From: an uncultured Bryobacterales bacterium
GTDB lineage: Bacteria; Acidobacteriota; Terriglobia; Bryobacterales; Bryobacteraceae
Reading direction: 5' to 3'
Assembly (NCBI GenBank): GCA_937859895.1
Contig: CALMAV010000581.1
Coordinates: forward strand, 1 to 8,389
DNA: 8,389 nt
Shown: positions 1 to 6,019 of the stretch, in pieces
Numbering within the stretch: position 1 is the first letter of the stretch
Layout of the letters: each line of letters opens with the position of its first letter
Position numbers and translations under genes: made by a program
The notes under the pieces: model-generated
The model's input: only the letters and a program-made list of their open reading frames with translations
The model's database searches: none
Told to the model about the DNA's origin: nothing

Positions 1-199
1 GGGCAGCACCTTCAATGGTGTCGAGAACCTGCTTTACAATCTTTGGGTGCAGTGTCGCGTTGCCATGAAATGGCACAGTCACTCGCAAGCTTTGCTTGCC
101 GTAAATGCGGTGGCTGCCCTTGGACCGAAGTAGTTCGAAGCCGGCTTCCAATAAGGCCCGCTCCGCCTCCGCAGCAGTCCATCGCGGAACCTTAGGCAT
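1..199 (-). CDS. hicA: HicA-family mRNA interferase toxin (partial, 3' end beyond window)
   Basis: Toxin of a HicBA type II toxin-antitoxin pair. HicA proteins are small double-stranded-RNA-binding-fold ribonucleases that cleave mRNA in the cytoplasm until bound by HicB. The 66 visible residues start MPKVPRWTAAEAERALLEAG and carry the family hallmark GSHRIY, with the presumed catalytic His at residue 30. The motif is followed by the strand VTVPFHGN and the helix LHPKIVKQVLDTIEG that normally closes the fold, so probably only a few residues are missing beyond the left edge. The ATG overlaps the end of hicB by 8 nt. GAGG just before the ATG (inside hicB) can serve as ribosome binding site, so the two genes are translationally coupled. 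Family assignment is confident; whether the toxin is active cannot be judged. Confidence 0.88.
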   Translation of the reverse strand, partial: MPKVPRWTAAEAERALLEAGFELLRSKGSHRIYGKQSLRVTVPFHGNATLHPKIVKQVLDTIEGAA

Positions 200-413
200 T
201 CACCTCGACTGCAGTGGTTAGAACCTCACGGCTGAGCAGAACATCGCGTTCATCAACCGGTAGACTCTCAAGGTAAAGCTCGATCGCCTCTTTGATATTG
301 GCAAGAATCTCTTCGAGCGTGCGGCCCTGAGATTGGCAACCCTTCAACTCGGGGCACCACGCATAAAAGCCGTGCTCGTCCTTCTCAATGACGACACTTG
401 CCTTTCGAGTCAT
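192..413 (-). CDS. hicB: HicB-family antitoxin
   Basis: Antitoxin of the HicBA pair, 73 residues, lying upstream of and overlapping the toxin gene. The N-terminal half reads VVIEKDEHGFYAWCPELKGCQSQG, the typical HicB partial-RNase-H-like fold (strand, acidic turn, CPELxGC-type motif). It is followed by the helix TLEEILANIKEAIELYLESL. The protein ends soon after this helix and has no visible C-terminal helix-turn-helix or ribbon-helix-helix domain, so it belongs to the short HicB class. Direct DNA binding by HicB alone is therefore uncertain. The ATG at 413 is chosen because the family's N-terminal strand begins immediately after it; GGGGA lies directly before it with almost no spacing. The order antitoxin then toxin is common for this family. 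Confidence 0.9.
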   Translation of the reverse strand: MTRKASVVIEKDEHGFYAWCPELKGCQSQGRTLEEILANIKEAIELYLESLPVDERDVLLSREVLTTAVEVNA

Positions 414-418
414 TCCCC

Positions 419-447
419 AGTGTAGCCAGGCAGGACTGCGCGTTCAA
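419..447 (-). promoter_or_regulatory. Putative hicBA promoter, nearly leaderless
   Basis: On the minus strand TTGAAC (442-447) and TACACT (419-424) are separated by exactly 17 nt, each matching the sigma-70 consensus at four of six positions. Transcription would start about seven bases after the -10 box, at or within a base or two of the hicB ATG at 413, giving a leaderless or nearly leaderless message. An imperfect palindrome with GCGC ends (438-452) overlaps the -35 box and could be an autoregulatory operator. This is a pattern match by eye; no transcription evidence is available. Confidence 0.42.
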
Positions 448-554
448 AGCGCATTTAGCAGGACTAAGGAGCCACCAGCACAATGATTGGTGCTGTTCGT
501 TGTATAAGAACCACAGCGAATGCTTTTGGTCAAAGTTGCGGCAGCCCTCGTCTC

Positions 555-659
555 GCGCTGCCCGTTTCTATTGCAACCGCAGTTGGTTATAGCTCGGAGA
601 GCGCGTTCAGCGCCGCATTCGCTAAAACCGTGAAGCGCAAGCCTGGCGCGTATCGCAGA
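555..659 (+). pseudogene. Remnant of an AraC-family regulator (C-terminal HTH)
   Basis: This frame encodes ALPVSIATAVGYSSESAFSA followed by AFAKTVKRKPGAYRR. It matches the second helix-turn-helix and signature of AraC/XylS regulators (consensus of the form PVxxIAxxVGYxSESAFSRAFKRxxGxSPGAYRR). The surrounding frame is not a gene: upstream residues do not look like an AraC protein, and the frame has no stop where the family normally ends, running on antisense into the nitronate monooxygenase gene. In another frame, 448-483 reads SAFSRTKEPPAQ followed by a stop. This resembles the first HTH and the PPxQYL linker with a deletion, so the remnant may begin near 448. Known family logic says this is a decayed C-terminus of a regulator whose N-terminal part was lost. 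The remaining bases 660-706 hold nothing recognisable. Confidence 0.6.
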
Positions 660-706
660 CCGGAAATCCGCTCCTGGGCCAATGCTCTGCTAAAGAACCG
701 TCCTGC

Positions 707-1774
707 TCACATCCGGCTAAGCGCGTCAGCTGCAAGCTTTCGGGTGAATTCTTCCGCCGGCATGGCACGCACGAGTCCTGCTGCTTGCCCAGCCCACAGC
801 TGCATATAATCCAGCGAACCGGTCTTTTCTGACGCGGCCCGCAAAGGCGCTATCAGTGTCGCTGCATAAGGGAAGGCCAAGGCCGCTTCCGAGATAAGCC
901 CAGAGTCCCGGAGATATCGGTTCAAAATCCCTCTGGCGTGACGTCCGCTAAATAAATTTGTCACGGCCGTTCCAGTGTCGGCCGTTGTTTCAAGCGCTTG
1001 CCGGTACACAGGAGACACACTTGCCTCCGAGCAAAACAGATACGCTGTGCCCATCTGCACGCCGGAAGCGCCTAGCGCAAAGGCAGCAACAATGCCCCTT
1101 GCATCGGCAATGCCTCCGGCAGCAATGACAGGAATCGAAAGGGCGTCCGCAACCTGAGGCAGCAACGCAAACAGACCAACTTGCGTTGCGACGTTCGTTT
1201 CCAGAAACATGGCCCGGTGGCCGCCCGCCTCGAAGCCTTGAACGATAGCTGCATCGCATCCGCGATCCTCAACCCACTTCGCCTCCCTTACACTCGTCAC
1301 CGAAGACAACACTCTGATACCGCGCTTCTTGAGCCGGTCCATCAAGTCAGGAGTAGGCAGTCCAAAGTGAAAGCTGATGATCTCGGGTTTGACCTCCTCC
1401 ACAACCTCGCACATCTCTTCATTGAACGGAAGTCGGAGGCGGCTTTCCCTCACAGCTTCAATGTCGAGACCGAAGCCTTCATAGTGCGATTGGAGAAAAC
1501 TCTTCCATCGCTTCTCGGCGGCGGTATCGGGAGCTTCCATCGTGTGACAAAAGAAATTGAGATTGAATGGGCGGCTCATCCCTTGCCGAATCGCACTGGC
1601 GGCCTCGCGCACCTCGTCTGGACTGAGCAGCGCGCACGCAAGAGATCCGAGGGCGCCCGTGGAAGACACACTCCGCGCCAGCGCCACCGAATCCGATCCG
1701 GCCATAGGCGCTTGAATAATTGGAATCTCAAGGTTCAGCAACTCAAGCAGACGTCGGTCCGGCCAGTCTCGCAC
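707..1774 (-). CDS. Nitronate monooxygenase-like FMN enzyme (2-nitropropane dioxygenase family)
   Basis: A 355-residue TIM-barrel flavoprotein, full length for class I nitronate monooxygenases, which oxidise toxic alkyl nitronates such as propionate-3-nitronate in the cytoplasm using FMN and O2. Visible motifs in order: the N-terminal FMN-site strand IPIIQAPMAG (17-26), SFHFG (134-138), QGFEAGGHR (179-187) with the catalytic-type His186, and the phosphate-binding stretch PVIAAGGIADARG (215-227) continuing to LGASGVQMGTAY (234-245). The start is GTG at 1774: a stop lies in frame upstream, and the family's WPDRRL opening follows at once. No clear Shine-Dalgarno sequence is seen. It is divergent from the glycoside hydrolase across about 117 nt in which I could not settle on a promoter for either gene. 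FabK-type enoyl-ACP reductases share this fold, but EAGGHR with this length favours nitronate monooxygenase. Confidence 0.88.
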   Translation of the reverse strand: MRDWPDRRLLELLNLEIPIIQAPMAGSDSVALARSVSSTGALGSLACALLSPDEVREAASAIRQGMSRPFNLNFFCHTMEAPDTAAEKRWKSFLQSHYEGFGLDIEAVRESRLRLPFNEEMCEVVEEVKPEIISFHFGLPTPDLMDRLKKRGIRVLSSVTSVREAKWVEDRGCDAAIVQGFEAGGHRAMFLETNVATQVGLFALLPQVADALSIPVIAAGGIADARGIVAAFALGASGVQMGTAYLFCSEASVSPVYRQALETTADTGTAVTNLFSGRHARGILNRYLRDSGLISEAALAFPYAATLIAPLRAASEKTGSLDYMQLWAGQAAGLVRAMPAEEFTRKLAADALSRM

Positions 1775-1881
1775 GATTACATTGTCAGCGATCAGCTCGC
1801 TTGAAGCGGGTGATGGTCACGCTCAACGACGAACGGAGTCAACAGATAGGCAGTGTAGCGAGCGGCTGAGATGATGAGGGC

Positions 1882-1888
1882 AAGGAAG
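1882..1888 (+). promoter_or_regulatory. Ribosome binding site selecting the ATG at 1892
   Basis: AAGGAAG ends three bases before the ATG at 1892 (AGGA core five bases away), a strong Shine-Dalgarno match. The tandem ATGs at 1871 and 1874 have only a weak GAG in front of them. Translation from 1892 also gives a clean signal peptide beginning MKTFLCALLLATV, whereas the longer form would add MMRARKI. Confidence 0.6.
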
Positions 1889-1891
1889 ATC

Positions 1892-3460
1892 ATGAAAACG
1901 TTCTTGTGCGCACTGCTTCTAGCGACGGTAACCCTACATGCCGCGCCGATGCCACGAATTGTGCGGGATGGCAATCACTTTTCTTTGCTGGTGGACGACA
2001 AGCCTTATCTGGTGCTCGGTGCCCAGGTAAACAACTCCAGCGGATGGCCGTCGAATATTGAAGCCCTGCTGCCTGGGGCAGAGGCCTTGCATTTAAACAC
2101 GATTGAGGTGCCGGTCTATTGGGAAAACGTGGAGCCGGAAGAAGGCAAGTTTCGATTCGACACCTTCGATAACATCATCCGGCTGGCACGCGGGCGGAAT
2201 CTTCATCTCATCATGCTGTGGTTTGGGACATGGAAGAACGGCACCATGGACTATGTCCCGCAATGGGTGAAATCGGATATGGAGCGCTTCCCCCGCATGA
2301 TCGACGCCGGGGGCAGGCCCGTTCGTGTCTTGACGCCGCATAGCGACGCGAATCTGAATGCTGACCGGAAAGCTTTTGCACAAGTGATGCGGCATTTGAA
2401 GGAAGTGGACGGCGAGCAGCACTCGGTAATCATGGTCCAGGTAGAAAATGAACCGGGCTCGTTGTTCACAGATCGAGACCATTCGCCACAGGCCAACAAG
2501 GAATTCAACGGTGCGGTGCCGGCGACTTTGGTAGAAGCGCTCGGCAAGCCAGCCGGGACGTGGACACAAGTTTTCGGCGCGGAAGCGGACGAATACTTTG
2601 CCGCTTATGCAGTCTCTCGCTACGTGAATGCAGTGGCCGAAGGGGGCAAGAAAGCTTACCCCCTACCCGCATATGTAAATGTCTGGCTGCGAGAGCAAAA
2701 GAATTTCATGCGACCAGGTGAGGCCTATCCGAGCGGTGGCGGCACGCTTAACGTTTTGGATCTATGGAAAGCAATGACACCAGCGTTGGATGCAGTGGCG
2801 CCGGACAACTATGTTCTTGGTTATCAGAACTATGGGCGAGTGCTGGCCGGTTACCGGCGCAAAGACAATCCACTGTTGGTCCCAGAGATCGGTGGTCCCC
2901 GGTTTGCGTCGAATATCTTCTATGCACTGGGTGATTTACGGCGCCCTAGGCTATGCTCCGTTCGGCTCGACAGCATTGTCGAGGTAGGCAAAGTACTGGA
3001 CATGGCCAAAGGGTTTGCGGATTGCCGCCTGCTAGGGCCGGCGATACCGCTGATCAGCAGCTTGCAGGGCACGGGAAAGCTGCATTCGGCGGTCGAAGAG
3101 CAGTATCTGACCGATAGGCTGATTGAGTCGTCGAAATTCGATGTGTTGGTGCAGTTTGGCACGTTGCATCCAGAGTATGGGGGGGTCTTTGGGACGCAAA
3201 CGCCGGGGATGACAGGGCGCGCGCTTGTGGCCGAGCTAGCACCTGACGAGTTCGTAGTAATCGGCTTCGATGCTCATATTCAGTTTCGGCCCACACGAGG
3301 CGCCAAAGAGCAAAGTGCTCAATTCTTACGTGCGGAAGAGGGCACGTTTGTGGATGGACAATGGAGAACAGACCGGGTGCTCAACGGAGACCAAACCATT
3401 TTCACCGCAAACCTTCCGGCGCACGGGGCAATCTTGCGTCTCAAGGTTATGGCGTACTAG
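1892..3460 (+). CDS. Secreted GH35-like/DUF5597 glycoside hydrolase with internal compensated frameshift
   Basis: A predicted exported beta-galactosidase-like glycoside hydrolase (clan GH-A, GH35/GH42-like barrel plus the C-terminal DUF5597 domain), 522 residues from the preferred ATG; an in-frame ATG at 1871 would add seven. Numbering is from 1892. The signal peptide is MKTFLCALLLATVTLHAAP. Barrel motifs include VPVYWENVEPEEGKFRFD (73-90), VQVENEPG (182-189) with the likely acid/base Glu187, and LLVPEIGGPR (328-337) with the likely nucleophile Glu332. Beta-sandwich strands follow, ending FTANLPAHGAILRL. Residues 349-359 read LRRPRLCSVRL, unlike the family. The +1 frame across the same bases (2937-2966) encodes the expected YGALGYAPFG, so one extra T near 2936 and one lost base near 2966 appear to cancel. 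The catalytic glutamates are intact, but this loop is normally conserved and near the active site, so activity may be impaired unless these are sequence errors. Substrate is probably a beta-galactoside-containing plant or microbial polysaccharide; this is inference. Confidence 0.85.
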   Translation: MKTFLCALLLATVTLHAAPMPRIVRDGNHFSLLVDDKPYLVLGAQVNNSSGWPSNIEALLPGAEALHLNTIEVPVYWENVEPEEGKFRFDTFDNIIRLARGRNLHLIMLWFGTWKNGTMDYVPQWVKSDMERFPRMIDAGGRPVRVLTPHSDANLNADRKAFAQVMRHLKEVDGEQHSVIMVQVENEPGSLFTDRDHSPQANKEFNGAVPATLVEALGKPAGTWTQVFGAEADEYFAAYAVSRYVNAVAEGGKKAYPLPAYVNVWLREQKNFMRPGEAYPSGGGTLNVLDLWKAMTPALDAVAPDNYVLGYQNYGRVLAGYRRKDNPLLVPEIGGPRFASNIFYALGDLRRPRLCSVRLDSIVEVGKVLDMAKGFADCRLLGPAIPLISSLQGTGKLHSAVEEQYLTDRLIESSKFDVLVQFGTLHPEYGGVFGTQTPGMTGRALVAELAPDEFVVIGFDAHIQFRPTRGAKEQSAQFLRAEEGTFVDGQWRTDRVLNGDQTIFTANLPAHGAILRLKVMAY

Positions 3461-3557
3461 CGTTATCTCAAAACGCGTTCCGGAGAACTGGCCCGCCAAT
3501 GATCCAGCCAGCGTGACATTACGGTCCAATTCAGCGACATTTGCGCCGTGTCCCGCT

Positions 3558-4355
3558 CTAACGAGATCCCCACGCGACGGACACCTGTGGACTGCATCCG
3601 GGCGCTTTCACTTGAATCTTAACCGAGCCATGTTTCAAACCAGCCTTTGCTGGCATCACGGCCCAAGATAACTTCCCTGTTCCATCAATCTTCTGCCAGG
3701 CATTGTGTACCTCGCCCTCCGCATCTTGAGTCAGCGCTACCTCGGTATTCGTTGGAAAGCCGCTTGCTTCAATGGATATAAGTTCCGCGTGTGGCGTCAG
3801 CAGCACGGCATCTACTCTACAGCCTTGATCCACGCCGAAATTCGGTATTGGAACAAGCTTAATCGCTGCCCGCAGGTTCTTGTCATCTTGTGCCGCCAAG
3901 GCGAAGCGCAGTGGCTCTCCGAGAACAGGAGCAGTTTGCAGGTCAATCGGATCATCCGGTTTGCTCGCATCACCACACGTGCCGGCCCTGCCGGCACAAA
4001 CCGCTATGCCGGAGGAGTTAATCGTAACGCCTTGAAGTGCCACGATCGGCTGACGCTGCGTTACCGGCCATTGAATGAGGGAGTAAATATGGTCCTTTGG
4101 CAATCCCTCTGCATGCAGCCGGTAGGAGATTCGGCCATTGGCACGTCCTGTTTCCAGCACCGTCAAAACGGCGCCGCTCGCATTCAACTTTTCGCCCCAG
4201 CCATTGTTCGTCTTCACAATCGCTTCTGCAATCTGCTGCGCCTGCGAATAGCCAGAATTAGTCGGGTTTTGAGCGGTTGTCTGGCCCAATGCAAAACCGG
4301 AAAACGCTATGACAACGAAACTAACCTTCCAGAGGCTTCCATGTACTGTAGTCAT
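3558..4355 (-). CDS. Secreted protein of unknown function
   Basis: I do not recognise a named family. From the ATG at 4355 it is 265 residues. A TTG at 4379 would add eight, but has no ribosome binding site and would weaken the signal peptide. The N-terminus MTTVHGSLWKVSFVVIAFSG continues FALGQ: a basic residue, a hydrophobic core and a likely signal peptidase I site after ALG (residues 22-24). The mature part starts with a polar, Gln/Asn-rich stretch and an amphipathic helix (about 36-50). It then looks beta-rich, with repeated strand-like segments such as ISYRLHAEGLP, IYSLIQWPV and VKIQVKAPGC, suggesting Ig-like sandwich domains. Four cysteines (120, 127, 179, 254) could form two disulfides outside the membrane. 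It is convergent with the hydrolase gene (97-nt gap, no clear terminator hairpin) and is followed on its other side by a decayed copy of that hydrolase's 3' end. A link to polysaccharide metabolism is only contextual. Confidence 0.68.
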   Translation of the reverse strand: MTTVHGSLWKVSFVVIAFSGFALGQTTAQNPTNSGYSQAQQIAEAIVKTNNGWGEKLNASGAVLTVLETGRANGRISYRLHAEGLPKDHIYSLIQWPVTQRQPIVALQGVTINSSGIAVCAGRAGTCGDASKPDDPIDLQTAPVLGEPLRFALAAQDDKNLRAAIKLVPIPNFGVDQGCRVDAVLLTPHAELISIEASGFPTNTEVALTQDAEGEVHNAWQKIDGTGKLSWAVMPAKAGLKHGSVKIQVKAPGCSPQVSVAWGSR

Positions 4356-4372
4356 CCGTCTGAAGGTTAACC

Positions 4373-4667
4373 AGCACAAATTGCATTGGCAATAACCCTG
4401 GCTGAGAGGAGGAATATCTGGTACTAGCGCATCGCACTTGTAGACGTCTTACCGCAATGCTCTGTCGGTAAAGGCAGGCGACCGACGGCTGAACTGACTC
4501 GACGCTTTGGCTGGACAAACGATTTGACCATTGACGGCGCGTAACCGGATCCGCTGCTTGCTCAGGCATTGTTCGCTTGTTTGCGGGTGCACAACGGGGA
4601 CCCGACCTTTTTCACCGCAAACTTTCCAGCGCATGGAGTGATGTTGCGTGCTATGCGGTTGTTATAG
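4373..4667 (+). pseudogene. Decayed 3' remnant of a second GH35-like/DUF5597 hydrolase
   Basis: Bases 4584-4667 encode RVHNGDPTFFTANFPAHGVM then LRAMRLL and a stop, closely matching the C-terminus of the hydrolase gene at 3374-3460 (RVLNGDQTIFTANLPAHGAI then LR). By hand count 54 of 66 bases and 16 of 22 residues agree, and seven of the 12 base differences fall at third codon positions. This suggests the copy diverged as a working paralogue before decaying. Upstream, in changing frames, fainter matches continue: DVLPQC at 4443-4460 against DVLVQF, and GCTGAACTG at 4488-4496 against GCCGAGCTA (AEL). KLHWQ near 4378-4392 (against KLHSA) may mark the left limit. These pieces are in the same order as in the intact gene but are separated by deletions and stops (e.g. 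TAG near 4424, TAA near 4542). The core is well supported; the extension left of 4580 is by-eye alignment. Confidence 0.7.
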
Positions 4668-4724
4668 ACAGGTAGGAGAGGATCACCAAGTGGCACGTAT
4701 TTGGCTGTCTCTCCGGCTTGCCAA

Positions 4725-4743
4725 CGTATGTACAGTACGTACG
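4725..4743. repeat. Near-perfect 19-bp palindrome in an otherwise empty intergenic stretch
   Basis: CGTATGTAC and GTACGTACG flank a single central A, so nine-base arms pair with one mismatch. The size and symmetry are those of a dimeric regulator's operator rather than a terminator, since there is no stable loop and no T tract. It lies in 4668-4882, where I see no convincing gene on either strand, about 140 bases downstream of the alr stop and about 60 bases beyond the hydrolase remnant. No gene start nearby would obviously be controlled by it. Confidence 0.4.
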
Positions 4744-4882
4744 CTCCTCCGAAGCGCGTGTCAGCATGCGTCTGTTTATTTTCAAGGACTATACGGAAGT
4801 CGGCAATCCGGACACGTGACGCTCGGTTCCAGATAGCTCGTGTGTACGCAGGATTCTTTGACTATCGGTATGCAATCTCCCA

Positions 4883-6019
4883 TCAAACGTAAACTCGCTT
4901 AACTCGTGCGCTGATTCCGGTTAACACGCTATAAGAAATTGTTCCCGCAATCTTGGCAATCTGTTGAGCGTCAATCCGTGCCTCGCCTTCGTCGCCCAGC
5001 AGTGTTACCGCATCGCCTACGGCCAGGGCAGGCAAATCGGTAGCGTCGACCGTAGTCAGATCCATAGATACGGCGCCGAGCATCGGCACTATCTGCCCTG
5101 AGGCAATCACGCTGCCCCGATTCGATAACCGGTGAGGAATACCGTCCGCGTACCCTGCGGCTAGAATGGCGACTCGCATCGGCCTAGGCGCGCGGAACAT
5201 TCCGCCGTACCCCACCAGCGCTCCAGCAGGCAGATTTTTTACCGCCAGCACGGACGCTCGCCAGGTTAGCGCCGGCTTTACTTTGATCAGCTGTTCCGGT
5301 GCCACCCCCGACACCTGAGAGACGTATCCATAAATAGCGTGCCCCGGACGCACCAAACCTCCCCAAGCTCCTTTGCGTGCATACGCAACCGGGATGGTAC
5401 TAGAAAGATGCAGATAGCGCGGATGGACGCCCAGGTTCGCCATGCCAGACGCAATCTCTTCGAACAGCTTTGCTTGCTCGTCTGTTTGAGTAGATACGTA
5501 GTTTCCCGCCGAAGCAAAATGGGTCATCAACCCTTCGATGTCGATGTTCTTTGCTTCAAGGATGGCGGCTCCGATCTCCGGCGCTTGGGCGCGAACACCC
5601 AGCCTGCCCATGCCAGTGTCAATTTTCAGATGGTATGGAACTCGCTGCTCTCTGCGCCTGGCCAGATTATTCAAAGCTTGCAAGTCTTCCAACGAATGAA
5701 TCACCGGCGTTAGCTGATGCTCCAGCATCGCCTCGCGCGTAAACGGCAGAAAGTCGGCCATCACCAGAATGCGCGTGCGAATGCCAGCCCCCCGCAACGC
5801 AACGCCTTCCTCTGTATTACTGACCGCCAGCCAGCGCGCACCCTTGGCCTCCAGCGTCCGCGATACTTCCACTGCCCCATGCCGATAAGCATCCGCCTTC
5901 ACCACCGGCATCACTTCCACACCGGGCCCAACCGCCTGCTTCACTGCCTGGAAGTTTGCCGCAATCTGCCCGAGCGAGATCTCCACCCAACTCCGGTAAG
6001 GCCTCCGCGCCGCCGCCAT
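4883..6019 (-). CDS. alr: Alanine racemase
   Basis: PLP-dependent fold-type III enzyme interconverting L- and D-alanine in the cytoplasm to supply D-Ala for peptidoglycan. It has 378 residues from the ATG at 6019, normal length. Motifs in order: VVKADAYRHG with the PLP-binding Lys41, LKIDTGMGRLG (131-141), GLMTHFASA, VRPGHAIYG with Arg224 near the PLP pyridine, VGYGGMF with the second catalytic base Tyr271, AGYADGIPHRLSNRG, VSMDLTTVD with Met319 of the active site, and the C-terminal ISARVKRVYV. The PLP motif departs from the usual KANAYGHG by Asp for Asn and Arg for Gly. The catalytic residues are intact, so activity is expected. A GTG at 6022 is an alternative start, but AAGGGG at 6025-6030 is better spaced for the ATG, whose A is the last base of the preceding gene's TGA (TGATG junction). 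It is the last gene of the glycosyltransferase operon. Confidence 0.95.
   Translation of the reverse strand: MAAARRPYRSWVEISLGQIAANFQAVKQAVGPGVEVMPVVKADAYRHGAVEVSRTLEAKGARWLAVSNTEEGVALRGAGIRTRILVMADFLPFTREAMLEHQLTPVIHSLEDLQALNNLARRREQRVPYHLKIDTGMGRLGVRAQAPEIGAAILEAKNIDIEGLMTHFASAGNYVSTQTDEQAKLFEEIASGMANLGVHPRYLHLSSTIPVAYARKGAWGGLVRPGHAIYGYVSQVSGVAPEQLIKVKPALTWRASVLAVKNLPAGALVGYGGMFRAPRPMRVAILAAGYADGIPHRLSNRGSVIASGQIVPMLGAVSMDLTTVDATDLPALAVGDAVTLLGDEGEARIDAQQIAKIAGTISYSVLTGISARVKRVYV

Noticed and set aside
1181..1804. Plus-strand open frame of 207 codons
   Set aside because: It is a shadow of the nitronate monooxygenase gene, whose motifs are unambiguous on the minus strand.
1775..1891. Divergent promoters between the monooxygenase and hydrolase genes
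   Set aside because: Promoters must exist nearby, but no -35/-10 pair with acceptable spacing stood out (TTGAAG at 1801 and TTGACT on the minus strand lack partners).
3461..3557. Possible bidirectional terminator between the convergent hydrolase and secreted-protein genes
   Set aside because: I found no stem of useful length followed by a T run on either strand.
3705..4370. Long plus-strand open frame of 221 codons
   Set aside because: It is antisense to the secreted-protein gene, has no start signal, signal peptide or recognisable domain, and its composition reflects the reverse strand.
4648..4892. Two overlapping short plus-strand frames (62 and 63 codons)
   Set aside because: No ribosome binding site, no recognisable domain, and one begins inside the hydrolase remnant; treated as non-coding.
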